64,000 bases of DNA, taken from NCBI RefSeq assembly GCF_934725225.1, contig NZ_CAKVAM010000001.1:62001-126000 (forward strand), in the 5' to 3' direction. Below are positions 8,368-16,773 of this stretch, piece after piece. Within the stretch, counting starts at the first letter, position 1; each line of letters starts with the position of its first letter. Both the position numbers and the translations under genes were made by a program. This stretch comes from an uncultured Treponema sp. (lineage in GTDB: Bacteria > Spirochaetota > Spirochaetia > Treponematales > Treponemataceae). The notes beneath the pieces are model-generated. The model did not search any database, was not told where the DNA came from, and saw nothing but the letters and a program-made list of their open reading frames with translations.

Positions 8368-8690
8368 TACAGTGCTTCTCCACACTTGCGGCAAACACGA
8401 GTTTTCTTGTCGCCATCAAGTTTATATCCTGCTCTGACAGGGCGTCCGCATTTTTTACATACGAGCGCTACATTTGATATGTCCAGAGGTGCTTCGATTT
8501 CAGCGATTCCGCCTGCATCCTGCTGGGACTTCCTCTTTATTGCTTTCTTTACAATATTGCAACCGCTTACAATAACACGTCCTTTGTTATTCTTTTCAAA
8601 TACACGGACGATTGTTCCGCGCTTGCCTTTGTCTTTTCCAGCAATGATTTCAACGTTATCATTCTTATGGATCTTGTATTTATGCTGCAT
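8367..8690 (-). CDS. rplX: 50S ribosomal protein L24
   Basis: 107 residues. The KOW segment (DNVEIIAGKDKGKRGTIVRV) and the later CKKCGRPVRAGYKLDGDKK are typical of L24. I chose ATG at 8690, ten nt after GGAG; a TTG three codons earlier lies only one base from the Shine-Dalgarno sequence. Two CxxC pairs in the C-terminal half (CKKC, CRKC) suggest bound zinc. Confidence 0.95.
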   Translation of the reverse strand: MQHKYKIHKNDNVEIIAGKDKGKRGTIVRVFEKNNKGRVIVSGCNIVKKAIKRKSQQDAGGIAEIEAPLDISNVALVCKKCGRPVRAGYKLDGDKKTRVCRKCGEAL

Positions 8691-8704
8691 ACTGTCCAAG
8701 CTCC

Positions 8705-9073
8705 TTAGAGAACTTCCGGAGCAAGGGATATGATCTTCATAAAGTCCATATCACGAAGCTCGCGAGCTACAGGTCCAAAAATACGTTTTCCCTTTGGATT
8801 CTTGTCTGCATCGATAAGAACGCAAGCGTTGTCATCAAAGCGGATGTATGTTCCATCTGGACGGCGGTATTCTTTTGCCACACGGACAATTACAGCCTTC
8901 TGTACTGAACCTTCTTTAATTGTAGATGTAGGAATCGCTTCCTTTACAGCTACCACAACAATGTCACCAATACCTGCATAGCGGCGGTGTGAGCCACCTA
9001 AAACCTTAATGCACTGAACCAATTTAGCTCCGGAGTTATCGGCAACAACCATTTTTGATTGCATCTGAAGCAT
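8705..9073 (-). CDS. rplN: 50S ribosomal protein L14
   Basis: 122 residues. MLQMQSKMVVADNSGAKLVQ and the end FMKIISLAPEVL are standard L14 features. It contacts 16S rRNA across the subunit interface. The order rpmC-rpsQ-rplN-rplX is conserved. Confidence 0.98.
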   Translation of the reverse strand: MLQMQSKMVVADNSGAKLVQCIKVLGGSHRRYAGIGDIVVVAVKEAIPTSTIKEGSVQKAVIVRVAKEYRRPDGTYIRFDDNACVLIDADKNPKGKRIFGPVARELRDMDFMKIISLAPEVL

Positions 9074-9088
9074 AATCTTACTCCTGCC

Positions 9089-9361
9089 TTATTTGGCTCT
9101 CTCGATGATTGTATCGAGACGCCAGCATTTTTCTTTGCTGATCGGACTGCATTCTACGATGCGAACTGTGTCTCCAATATGAGCCTCGTTCTTTTCATCG
9201 TGGGCCTTGCATTTCTTGGTCCGTGTAACATATTTCTTGTAAAGGCGGTCCATCTTTTTCTTATCAATAGAAACAACGATAGTCTTGTCCATCTTGTCGC
9301 TAGTGACGATACCTACGAATGAACGTTTTGCACCTTTTTTCTGCACATTCTGTTCTTCCAC
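9089..9361 (-). CDS. rpsQ: 30S ribosomal protein S17
   Basis: 90 residues; GIVTSDKMDKTIVVSIDKKK and AHIGDTVRIVECSPISKEK identify it. The start codon is GTG at 9361, seven nt after GGAG. S17 binds 16S rRNA helices 7 and 11 early in assembly. Confidence 0.97.
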   Translation of the reverse strand: MEEQNVQKKGAKRSFVGIVTSDKMDKTIVVSIDKKKMDRLYKKYVTRTKKCKAHDEKNEAHIGDTVRIVECSPISKEKCWRLDTIIERAK

Positions 9362-9371
9362 GGGTCAGCTC

Positions 9372-9614
9372 CTAGTTTTTTGCAGCAATAGCTTCAGCAG
9401 CAGCCGCTCTGAACTTTGCCAGATCCTGCTGATGAATAAGCGTATTAAGGCGGGCAATTTCATGGCGCATTGTACGCTTCTGCATTGGATTATCTACATG
9501 TCCGATTACGCTCTGAAAGCGAAAGTCCATGTACTGTTTTTTAAGTTCATTGCGCTTTGCAACGAGTTCATCATAAGAAAGATCTTTATCCTTTTTTTTC
9601 TTTGAATCAGCCAT
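9372..9614 (-). CDS. rpmC: 50S ribosomal protein L29
   Basis: 80 residues, slightly long for L29 because of a lysine-rich start and an alanine-rich end. ELKKQYMDFRFQSVIGHVDN and MRHEIARLNTLIHQQ match the helical hairpin of the family. L29 lies at the nascent peptide exit. Confidence 0.95.
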   Translation of the reverse strand: MADSKKKKDKDLSYDELVAKRNELKKQYMDFRFQSVIGHVDNPMQKRTMRHEIARLNTLIHQQDLAKFRAAAAEAIAAKN

Positions 9615-9624
9615 TTCTTACTCC

Positions 9625-10041
9625 TTACTCGACTGTTGGGCGGAATGCCACTTTTGTTTTAATTGGAAGTTTGCTTGCAGCAAGATGCATCGCTTTTTCA
9701 GCGAGCTTTTTGTCTACTCCGCCAACTTCAAATAAAATCATACCAGGTTTAATAACAGCGGCCCAGAATTCAGGCGCGCCCTTACCTTTTCCCATACGAG
9801 TGTCAGCCGGCTTTTTTGAAACTGGCTTGTCTGGGAAAACGCGTGTCCAAAGATTACCCTGACGGTTAATGCAACGGTTAATAGCAACACGAGCAGCTTC
9901 AATATGCTTTGCATTCAACCAAACAGGTTCCATTGCAACAAGCGCTATATCTCCAAAATCAACATAGTTAGTACGTGTAGCATTGCCTGTTGGACGACCA
10001 CGCTGAACTTTGCGGTGCGCAACTCTTTTAGGACTAAGCAT
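9625..10041 (-). CDS. rplP: 50S ribosomal protein L16
   Basis: 138 residues: MLSPKRVAHRKVQRGRPTGN at the start, RVFPDKPVSKKPADTRMGKG in the middle. L16 organises the A-site tRNA region of 50S. Its start overlaps the end of rpsC by 8 nt. Confidence 0.98.
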   Translation of the reverse strand: MLSPKRVAHRKVQRGRPTGNATRTNYVDFGDIALVAMEPVWLNAKHIEAARVAINRCINRQGNLWTRVFPDKPVSKKPADTRMGKGKGAPEFWAAVIKPGMILFEVGGVDKKLAEKAMHLAASKLPIKTKVAFRPTVE

Positions 10042-10786
10042 TTTCTACTTTTCCTCCCTCAGCTTTTGGGGAACGAGCAGACTTACGGTCGCCATTAGAG
10101 CGGTCGCGGCGAGGCTTTCTTACAATATCACCTGCATCCTCGTTCTGCTCACGTCCGTAATTCATTCCGTTGTAGACCCATACTTTAATGCCGATCTTAC
10201 CATAAGTAGTAAGAGCTTCATAAGTACCATAATCGATGTCAGCACGAAGAGTATGAAGAGGAACGCGTCCTTCCTTAAGCTCTTCTGAACGTGTCATGTC
10301 AGCTCCGCCAAGACGACCAGAGATACGGATTTTTATACCCTGAGCTCCGCCCTTCATAGCATTTGAAGCAGACTGCTTGAGAGCCTTGCGGAAAGAACCG
10401 CGGCCAGCAAGCTGACGACCTACATTCTGCGCAATAAGAGAAGCATTGATTTCAGGACGTTTGATTTCCTTAATCTTAATCTGAACTTTCTTTGTCAGCT
10501 GCTTCTGAATATCTGCGCTGATTTTTTCAATAGTAGCGCCTTTAACACCAATAATAACACCCGGGCGTGCTGTGTGAATTACAATAGTAACACGCTGCGG
10601 ATGACGAACAATTTCAATTTCAGCAATATCTGCGTTCTTGCATTCAGGAAGAGATCCAACAAGCTTGCGGATTTTCATATCTTCCAAGAACAAGTCTGCA
10701 TATTCACGAGAATCTGCATACCAACGAGACTGCCAAGTTTTGTTTACACCAAGGCGTAAACCGATAGGATTAACTTTCTGACCCAC
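10034..10786 (-). CDS. rpsC: 30S ribosomal protein S3
   Basis: 250 residues from a GTG at 10786, which yields the invariant MGQKVNPIGLRLG N-terminus one base after the rplV stop. The KH domain contains VTIVIHTARPGVIIGVKGAT; the C-terminal domain has ISGRLGGADMTRSEELKEGR. S3 forms part of the mRNA entry helicase. The last 30 residues are Arg/Lys/Ser rich beyond the conserved core. Confidence 0.97.
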   Translation of the reverse strand: MGQKVNPIGLRLGVNKTWQSRWYADSREYADLFLEDMKIRKLVGSLPECKNADIAEIEIVRHPQRVTIVIHTARPGVIIGVKGATIEKISADIQKQLTKKVQIKIKEIKRPEINASLIAQNVGRQLAGRGSFRKALKQSASNAMKGGAQGIKIRISGRLGGADMTRSEELKEGRVPLHTLRADIDYGTYEALTTYGKIGIKVWVYNGMNYGREQNEDAGDIVRKPRRDRSNGDRKSARSPKAEGGKVENA

Positions 10787-10787
10787 T

Positions 10788-11144
10788 TTATTTTCCCGCC
10801 TTTTCGTCAACTACAACAGTGATATGACACATCCGCTTCAAGAGCTGATCAGCACGTCCGCGTCCACGGAACCATACTCTTTTAAGTCTTGGACCTTCGT
10901 CAATACGAATTTCCTTAATGTAGAGCATATCTTCATCAAGTTGCTTATTCTTATTGAGAGCATTCGCTACTGCAGATTTTAATGTTCCGCTGATAAGACG
11001 AGCGCCTTTCTGCGGCATTACATCAAGAATAGCCATAGCTTCAGAGCAAGACTTTGTCTTTACAACATTAGCTACAGGGCGAACCTTTGTAGGAGATGCA
11101 ATGAGAAATTTAGTTGTGGCTACATAACCTTTCTTTTCAGCCAT
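10788..11144 (-). CDS. rplV: 50S ribosomal protein L22
   Basis: 118 residues starting MAEKKGYVATTKFLIASPTK. ATG 11144 is eight nt after AGGAG; a GTG three codons upstream is too near the Shine-Dalgarno. VWFRGRGRADQLLKRMCHIT is the conserved C-terminal part with the exit-tunnel loop (macrolide region). Confidence 0.96.
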   Translation of the reverse strand: MAEKKGYVATTKFLIASPTKVRPVANVVKTKSCSEAMAILDVMPQKGARLISGTLKSAVANALNKNKQLDEDMLYIKEIRIDEGPRLKRVWFRGRGRADQLLKRMCHITVVVDEKAGK

Positions 11145-11158
11145 AATATCCACTCCTA

Positions 11159-11443
11159 TTATTTACCAGCTGATTTGTCTGAACCGCCATGTCCCTTGAA
11201 TGTGCGTGTTGCAGCAAACTCGCCAAGCTTGTGGCCTACCAAGTTTTCTGTAATATACACAGGGATCCATGACTTACCGTTGTGCACTGAAATAGTGTTT
11301 CCTACCATTTCAGGGATGATTGTCGAGCAGCGGGAATAAGTTTTAATCATTTTCTTATCAGCTGCTGATGCTTTGTTCATTTCTAAAACCTTTTTGTAAA
11401 GAGATTTCTCTATAAAAGGTCCTTTCTTAACTGATCTTGACAC
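11159..11443 (-). CDS. rpsS: 30S ribosomal protein S19
   Basis: 94 residues with MSRSVKKGPFIEKSLYKKVL and VGHKLGEFAATRTFKGHGG. The start codon is GTG at 11443, six nt after AGGAG. S19 pairs with S13 in the 30S head. Confidence 0.97.
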   Translation of the reverse strand: MSRSVKKGPFIEKSLYKKVLEMNKASAADKKMIKTYSRCSTIIPEMVGNTISVHNGKSWIPVYITENLVGHKLGEFAATRTFKGHGGSDKSAGK

Positions 11444-11457
11444 GATTAACTCCTACC

Positions 11458-12282
11458 CTACTTCTTGCGGCGACTAATAATGAAACGACTAGAAGTCTTT
11501 CTCTTATTGCGTGTTTTATAACCACGGCAAGGCTGTCCCCAAGGAGTAACAGGCTGATGTCCTTTTCCAGCGCCTTCACCACCACCAAGCGGATGATCAA
11601 CAGGGTTCATTGCCATACCACGTACAGTCGGGCGAATACCACGCCATCTGTTGCGTCCAGCTTTACCAAGCTTAGTATTCATGCGGTCTTCATTTCCAAC
11701 AATACCGATTGTTGCATAGCACTTTCTGTGAATACGGCGAAGCTCTCCAGAAGGAAGCTTTATTGTTACGTAATCACCTTCTTTTGCAGCAACAAGAGCA
11801 CCTGTTCCAGCTGAACGAACAAGCTGTCCGCCACGGCCAAGAGTAAGCTCAATATTGTGTACAGTGAATCCAATTGGAATAACATCCAGTGGAAGAGCAT
11901 TAGCTACAGTAGGAGCTGCGTTTTCACCAGACATAATTTTCTGTCCAACTGTAAGACCTTTTGGAGCAATGATGTAGCGTTTTTCACCATCAGCATAAGC
12001 AATCAAAGCAATGTTTGCGCTGCGGAATGGATCGTATTCAATTGTCTTTACAGTTCCAGGAATACCATGCTTATCGCGTCTAAAATCGATTTCACGGTAT
12101 TTTCTTTTATGACCGCCGCCCTGATGACGTACAGAAATACGTCCGCCTGCGCCACGACCAGCTTTTGATTTGCGGCCATGAGTCAAGCTTTTTTCGGGTT
12201 TATCGGCTGTCAATTCTTCGCGAACCAAGTCAACACGGCCGCGTGTACCTTTTGAATAAGGCTTGTATATCTTAAGAGCCAT
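11458..12282 (-). CDS. rplB: 50S ribosomal protein L2
   Basis: 274 residues. RQGGGHKRKYREIDFRRDK-type N-domain and the C-terminal WRGIRPTVRGMAMNPVDHPL and GGGEGAGKGHQPVTPWGQP stretches, close to the peptidyl transferase centre, are all present. Confidence 0.98.
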   Translation of the reverse strand: MALKIYKPYSKGTRGRVDLVREELTADKPEKSLTHGRKSKAGRGAGGRISVRHQGGGHKRKYREIDFRRDKHGIPGTVKTIEYDPFRSANIALIAYADGEKRYIIAPKGLTVGQKIMSGENAAPTVANALPLDVIPIGFTVHNIELTLGRGGQLVRSAGTGALVAAKEGDYVTIKLPSGELRRIHRKCYATIGIVGNEDRMNTKLGKAGRNRWRGIRPTVRGMAMNPVDHPLGGGEGAGKGHQPVTPWGQPCRGYKTRNKRKTSSRFIISRRKK

Positions 12283-12311
12283 ATGGTTCCCCTTACTTAC
12301 AGTTCAAAGGC

Positions 12312-12596
12312 TTAAACACCTTCAAACACCTTGATTGTTTCGCCAGCGGCAAGCTTTACGATTGCCTTTTTGTAGCCAGCAGTTCTTCCAGGTCTTCCGC
12401 GAAGACGCTTGATTTTTCCTTTTACATTGATAGTCTTGCAGTCTTCAACATTTACATTGAAAAGCTTGCGTACAGCTTCTTTAATCTGAAACTTTGTAGC
12501 TGCAGGGTCAACAATAAAAGTATATTTATTCTGTTCACGGAGTGCTGTTGCTTTTTCAGAAAGAACAGGTTTAATAAGAACATCATTGAATGTCAT
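12312..12596 (-). CDS. rplW: 50S ribosomal protein L23
   Basis: 94 residues: DVLIKPVLSEKATALREQNK, then FKINV-type KLFNVNVEDCKTINVKGKIK. L23 is the docking site for trigger factor and SRP at the exit tunnel. Its ATG overlaps the rplD stop (TAATG). Confidence 0.97.
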   Translation of the reverse strand: MTFNDVLIKPVLSEKATALREQNKYTFIVDPAATKFQIKEAVRKLFNVNVEDCKTINVKGKIKRLRGRPGRTAGYKKAIVKLAAGETIKVFEGV

Positions 12597-13234
12597 TATT
12601 TTGCCTCCTTGTCTTCAGCATAGAAATCAGAAAGATTTTTTGCAGCACCTTCAAGCATGATGATTTTTCTTCCGTAGAAGAGATCATGAGCACGAAGACG
12701 GTTGTAAGAGAGGAAATAAACATTCGGAAGGTTTCTTCCAGCCTGCTTGATTTTTGCATCGTCATCTTTAAGAAGAATAACAGTGCGCTCGTCTTTTACA
12801 AAGTTCTTAAGGATTTTTACCAAGTCCTTTGTCTTTCCGCTTTCAATAGTAAAATCTTCAACAACAGTAAGTCTGTCTGCCTGAGCCTGAAGACTCAAGA
12901 TAGACTTCATTGCGAGACGTTTTTCTTTCTTTGGAATTGCATAGCTGTAATCACGTGGTTTTGGTCCAAAAATTGTACCGCCGCCAACTGTAATTGGAGA
13001 CTTTTTATCACCACGACGTGCATTACCAGTTCCCTTCTGCTTGTAAGGCTTAGCATTGCTGCCATGAACTTCTGCACGTGTTTTTGTACATGCTGTTCCA
13101 ACACGTTTATTTGCTAATTCGTTAGTGATGGCATAGTAAATAACATCTTCGTTAATTGGAAGTCCGAAAATTTTGTCATCAAGATTGATAGTCCTGAGTT
13201 CTTTGCCATCGATTGAATAGACTTTCTTTTCCAT
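12596..13234 (-). CDS. rplD: 50S ribosomal protein L4
   Basis: 212 residues. The long loop with TRAEVHGSNAKPYKQKGTGN ARRGDKKSP reaches the exit tunnel, and PRDYSYAIPKKEKRLAMKS is conserved. In E. coli L4 represses its own operon; no equivalent leader can be proven here. Confidence 0.97.
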   Translation of the reverse strand: MEKKVYSIDGKELRTINLDDKIFGLPINEDVIYYAITNELANKRVGTACTKTRAEVHGSNAKPYKQKGTGNARRGDKKSPITVGGGTIFGPKPRDYSYAIPKKEKRLAMKSILSLQAQADRLTVVEDFTIESGKTKDLVKILKNFVKDERTVILLKDDDAKIKQAGRNLPNVYFLSYNRLRAHDLFYGRKIIMLEGAAKNLSDFYAEDKEAK

Positions 13235-13248
13235 ACTATTCCTCGACC

Positions 13249-13869
13249 TTATTTCTTAACCGCAGCCTTAACGATAAGAGTACAGTTTCTTACACCAGGA
13301 ACTGCACCACGAACCATCAAAACATTGAGCTCAGGGTCAACTTTCACAACCTTGAGGTTTTGTACTGTAACGCGATCAAACCCCATGCGGCCAGGCATCT
13401 TAACATTTTTAAGACAATGTCCCGGAGTTGTACAGCATCCAGTGCCGCCAGCTTCACGATGGAATTTTGAACCGTGTGTAGCACGTCCGCCGTGGAAGCC
13501 CCATCTCTTCATTACACCCTGAAAACCTTTACCTTTTGAGGTAGCAGTTACGTCGATGAAACGAACCTTTTCAAACAATTCTACACCAATCTGGTCGCCA
13601 ACTTTAACTTCACCTTCAAAGTCTCTGAATTCTTTAAGATGACGTTTTGGTGTAATGTTCTCTGGAAACTGCTTTGCGTATGGCTTTGAAATCTTGTGAG
13701 GCTTCAAATCCTCAAGTCCAAGAACAACAGCTTCATAGCCGCATTTTTCCTGTGTCTTTGTAGCAACAACAGTGTTTGGCTCGACGCGGATCACGGTTAC
13801 TGGTGTCAGATTGCCGTTTTCATCGAAAACCTGTGTCATTCCTACTTTTTTTGCTATCAGACCTTTCAT
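13249..13869 (-). CDS. rplC: 50S ribosomal protein L3
   Basis: 206 residues. MKGLIAKKVGMTQVFDENGN, GKGFQGVMKRWGFHGGRATH and the tail GAVPGVRNCTLIVKAAVKK fit L3. A GC-rich spacer of about 80 nt with a CCCC/GGGG stem separates it from rpsJ. Confidence 0.98.
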   Translation of the reverse strand: MKGLIAKKVGMTQVFDENGNLTPVTVIRVEPNTVVATKTQEKCGYEAVVLGLEDLKPHKISKPYAKQFPENITPKRHLKEFRDFEGEVKVGDQIGVELFEKVRFIDVTATSKGKGFQGVMKRWGFHGGRATHGSKFHREAGGTGCCTTPGHCLKNVKMPGRMGFDRVTVQNLKVVKVDPELNVLMVRGAVPGVRNCTLIVKAAVKK

Positions 13870-13950
13870 CTGAATCTCCTAAACTTGGCCGCCATCCCCG
13901 ATCCAAGGGGACCGTTACCTTTATTTTACAGAAACCGGCTTTTATTCCGA

Positions 13951-14259
13951 TTACTGCTTAATTTCTACATCAACACCTGCCGGAAGCTCAAGTTTCATCA
14001 AAGAATCCATTACTTCTGAGCTTGGTTCAAAAATGTCAATAAGGCGTTTGTGAGTTCTCATTTCAAACTGTTCACGTGACTTCTTGTTAACGAAAGGTGA
14101 ACGGAGAACTGTAACTTTATTGATTCTTGTTGGAAGCGGGATTGGTCCTGAAACCTTTGCTCCTGCCTTCTGAACCTGCTGCACGATGTCTTTTGCGCTC
14201 TGATCGATAAGAGCTACGTCAAAAGCACGAAGTCTTACACGAATCTTGCCATTTGCCAT
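13951..14259 (-). CDS. rpsJ: 30S ribosomal protein S10 (NusE)
   Basis: 102 residues from MANGKIRVRLRAFDVALIDQ. ATG 14259 has TGGAG six to seven nt upstream and gives the family length; an upstream in-frame extension would run through the tuf-rpsJ hairpin. GPIPLPTRINKVTVLRSPFV is conserved. S10 also acts with NusB in antitermination. Confidence 0.97.
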   Translation of the reverse strand: MANGKIRVRLRAFDVALIDQSAKDIVQQVQKAGAKVSGPIPLPTRINKVTVLRSPFVNKKSREQFEMRTHKRLIDIFEPSSEVMDSLMKLELPAGVDVEIKQ

Positions 14260-14273
14260 GATATTCTCCAAAT

Positions 14274-14300
14274 AGGGCAGAAAGCCAAGCCTTCTGCCCT
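14274..14300 (-). other. hairpin between tuf and rpsJ
   Basis: AGGGCAGAA and TTCTGCCCT form a perfect 9-bp stem around a 9-nt loop. No U-run follows, so it is not a normal terminator. It sits 7 nt after the tuf stop and ends about 14 nt before the rpsJ start. An RNA-processing or attenuation role that sets tuf against rpsJ levels is inferred. Confidence 0.6.
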
Positions 14301-14307
14301 TCAATAA

Positions 14308-15495
14308 CTATTCGATAATCTTTGTTACCTGTCCAGAAGCGATTGTGCGTCCACCTTCACGGATAGCAAGCTTAAGACCTTCATCCATAGCGATTGGGTG
14401 AATAAGTTCACCGATAATCTTAACGTTGTCGCCAGGTTTTACCATATCTGTTCCTGGTTCAAGTTCAACAGTACCAGTAATATCTGTTGTTCTGAAGTAG
14501 AACTGTGGGCGGTAACCTGTGAAGAACGGGCTGTGGCGTCCACCTTCTTCCTTTGAAAGAACGTAAATCTGAGCCTCGAACTTTGTGTGTGGGTGGATGC
14601 TTCCTGGAGCAGCAAGAACCTGTCCGCGGATAACATCTTTCTTTTCAACACCACGAAGAAGAATACCAGCATTGTCACCAGCCATACCTTCGTTAAGAGT
14701 CTTGTTGAACATTTCGATTCCAGTTACAGTAGAAGACTGTGTTGGGCGGATACCAACAATTTCAACAGCGTCACCCATGTGGATAACACCGCGCTCGATA
14801 CGTCCAGTAACAACAGTACCACGTCCTGTGATTGTGAAGATGTCTTCAATTGGCATAAGGAATGGTTTCTGGTCATCGCGAACTGGATCATCGAACCATG
14901 TGTCCATAGCTGTAAGAAGCTCTTCGATGCATTTTGTGTTTTCTGGGTTGTCAGATTCGTTCAAAGCCTTGAATGCAGAACCCTGGATAATTGGTGTGTC
15001 CTCAGAGAAGCCGTATCCTTTGAGAGTTTCTTTTACTTCGTCAACAACGAGCATAAGAAGATCTGGATCGTCAACAAGGTCAACCTTGTTAAGGAATACG
15101 ATAATCTTTGGTACGCCAACCTGACGAGCAAGAAGAAGGTGCTCTTTTGTCTGTGGCATAACTGAATCTGGAGCAGAAACAACGAGGATAGCTCCATCCA
15201 TCTGAGCAGCACCAGTAATCATGTTCTTGATGTAGTCAGCATGTCCTGGGCAGTCAATATGTGCATAGTGACGCTTGTCAGACTGATACTCAAGGTGGCG
15301 GCTGTTGATAGTGATACCACGAGCCTTTTCCTCTGGCGCATTGTCGATTTCATCGTACTTCAAGAGCTTATCACCGTATTTTTTTGCACAATAAGCAGTG
15401 ATAGCAGCAGAAAGTGTAGTCTTACCATGGTCAACGTGACCGATAGTACCAACGTTCATGTGAGGTTTAGTTCTGTTGAACTCTTCCTTTGCCAT
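14308..15495 (-). CDS. tuf: elongation factor Tu
   Basis: 395 residues. G-motifs are GHVDHGKTTL, DCPGHADYIKNM and NKVDLVDD; the effector region reads EKARGITINSRHLEY. Domains II and III follow with the usual GRGTVVTGRIERG. EF-Tu carries aminoacyl-tRNA to the ribosome. AAGGAG lies eight nt before the ATG. It heads the rpsJ operon as in other treponemes, but its own promoter in the long upstream gap is not certain. Confidence 0.98.
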   Translation of the reverse strand: MAKEEFNRTKPHMNVGTIGHVDHGKTTLSAAITAYCAKKYGDKLLKYDEIDNAPEEKARGITINSRHLEYQSDKRHYAHIDCPGHADYIKNMITGAAQMDGAILVVSAPDSVMPQTKEHLLLARQVGVPKIIVFLNKVDLVDDPDLLMLVVDEVKETLKGYGFSEDTPIIQGSAFKALNESDNPENTKCIEELLTAMDTWFDDPVRDDQKPFLMPIEDIFTITGRGTVVTGRIERGVIHMGDAVEIVGIRPTQSSTVTGIEMFNKTLNEGMAGDNAGILLRGVEKKDVIRGQVLAAPGSIHPHTKFEAQIYVLSKEEGGRHSPFFTGYRPQFYFRTTDITGTVELEPGTDMVKPGDNVKIIGELIHPIAMDEGLKLAIREGGRTIASGQVTKIIE

Positions 15496-16237
15496 GATTT
15501 TCTCCTTGCCTTGCAGTGTTTTACTGCGGCATTATGTTGTATTTTATGTGTTGCACTTTAAGCCAGAAAATATGCCTCTTAAAAAGCAGACAATATTTTC
15601 GCATACACACTTGACCAATTTTACTAGGACGATTCTATACGTGAATGGACAACATCAAAAATTCTGTTTCATCTATTCGAAGCAGCTGGCCTTTTCCACC
15701 TAGCATCATCCGGGCTGACGATTGGTTTGGATTCAGAACCTTTTTTTAGCTGAAACAAACTGCGGGAGCAATTTTTCCAGCCAGTCAGAAGCCTGAACAC
15801 ACAATCGTTTTATAGAAAGCTTCAACGAAACTTTCTGCACATTCAGGGTGTGAAACTCTACAGCCGCACTGCGGAAGTTTTACGATTTTCACCAGACAGC
15901 TTTAACTGTCCGTCCGACTATCAAACACTCTGTCTGCAAAAATGCAGAATACGCCTTATAAAGGCATAAATGTTCTGTATTTATATACTTTTTTCAAAAA
16001 AGAATCAAGAGGCTAAAAACTTTTATTTGGAAAATAATTGAAAATATATGATTTAAGACAAATGTCAAACTTTATATTTTACTGTCATTACCGGGCTTGA
16101 CCCGGTAATCCTCATGGAACTTTGCGGCAGATTGCCAACCGGTTTTATCATTTCTATAAGGAAATACGTCTGGTCAAGGTACGCTTACACTCAAGACCTT
16201 GACTCAGCCGTTTTTAGGGTTTTGATAAACCCTAAAT
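15496..16237. other. long gene-free leader and spacer upstream of tuf
   Basis: About 740 bp without a recognised gene. On the minus strand several short stem-loops follow each other: GACAG-TTAAAG-CTGTC near 15900, CTGCA-AAAA-TGCAG near 15940, GCCTT-ATA-AAGGC near 15958. A GTG-started frame (about 15891-15784) would encode 35 residues with three cysteines, but it has no Shine-Dalgarno sequence. The right part carries one dispersed hairpin repeat and a second palindrome (GTCAAGGT ... ACCTTGAC, near 16172-16203). The tuf promoter must lie here; no box is close to consensus. Confidence 0.5.
16084..16110. repeat. 27-nt dispersed hairpin repeat, single copy
   Basis: Begins GTCATT, has the stem ATTACCGGG/CCCGGTAAT around loop CTTGA and ends AATC. 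It is one of about a dozen copies between 16 and 48 kb that keep the length, ends and loop but change stem bases in pairs. Confidence 0.8.
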
Positions 16238-16248
16238 AAAAAAACCGC
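16207..16248. repeat. 40-nt hairpin repeat, copy 1
   Basis: GCCGTTTTTAGGGTTT, a TGAT loop, then AAACCCTAAAT and an A-run to CCGC. The left arm and the CCTAAAT segment recur at 43816-43855. It runs into the rpsG terminator. Confidence 0.5.
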
Positions 16249-16267
16249 CTTGGAAAAACCAAAGCGG
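16238..16267 (-). terminator. terminator after rpsG
   Basis: Minus-strand CCGCUUUGG pairs with CCAAGGCGG (one G-U) around a UUUUU loop and is followed by seven U. It lies about 20 nt after the rpsG stop and ends the rpmG-to-rpsG transcript. Confidence 0.85.
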
Positions 16268-16287
16268 CTGTTTTGAACAAGCAAGAA

Positions 16288-16758
16288 CTACCAGCGGTAA
16301 TGTGCAAAAGCCTTGTTTGCCTCTGCCATTTTGTGTGTATCTTCCTTCTTCTTATAAGCAGAACCTGTGTTGTTGAAAGCATCAAAGATTTCAGCAGCAA
16401 GAGTTTCAGCCATTCCGTGTCCGTTGCGTGAGCGGGCAGCGTTAATCATCCATCTCATTCCAAGAGCTTCGCGGCGTGCGTCACGAATTTCAATAGGAAC
16501 CTGATATGTAGCTCCACCAACGCGGCGGCTTTTTACTTCCACCATTGGCTTTACATTTTCCAAAGCTTTAAGGAACACTTCAAGAGGATCCTTGTCAGTC
16601 TTTGTCTTCAATTTGTCCAAAGCCTCGTAAACGATTTTCTGGCAAATCTGTTTTTTTCCATCAAGCATCATGCGTGTTACAAATTTTGAAATAACTACGC
16701 TGTTATATCTTTCGTCTGGCATAACCGGACGGTTAACTGATTTCTTATGTCTTCCCAT
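16288..16758 (-). CDS. rpsG: 30S ribosomal protein S7
   Basis: 156 residues. MGRHKKSVNRPVMPDERYNS, VKSRRVGGATYQVPIEIRDA and RSRNGHGMAETLAAEIFDAF are S7 features. S7 nucleates the 30S head and touches the E-site tRNA. fusA, the usual next gene of a str operon, is absent; a terminator follows. Confidence 0.98.
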   Translation of the reverse strand: MGRHKKSVNRPVMPDERYNSVVISKFVTRMMLDGKKQICQKIVYEALDKLKTKTDKDPLEVFLKALENVKPMVEVKSRRVGGATYQVPIEIRDARREALGMRWMINAARSRNGHGMAETLAAEIFDAFNNTGSAYKKKEDTHKMAEANKAFAHYRW

Positions 16759-16773
16759 AGTATTAACCTCCTA

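Noticed and set aside
7981..8733. 250-residue plus-strand frame across rplE and rplX
   Set aside because: It is antisense to four well-supported ribosomal genes, has no ribosome binding site and resembles no protein family.
15784..15891. 35-residue Cys-containing peptide gene upstream of tuf
   Set aside because: Not annotated as CDS: GTG start without Shine-Dalgarno sequence, no known family; kept only as a note on the spacer.
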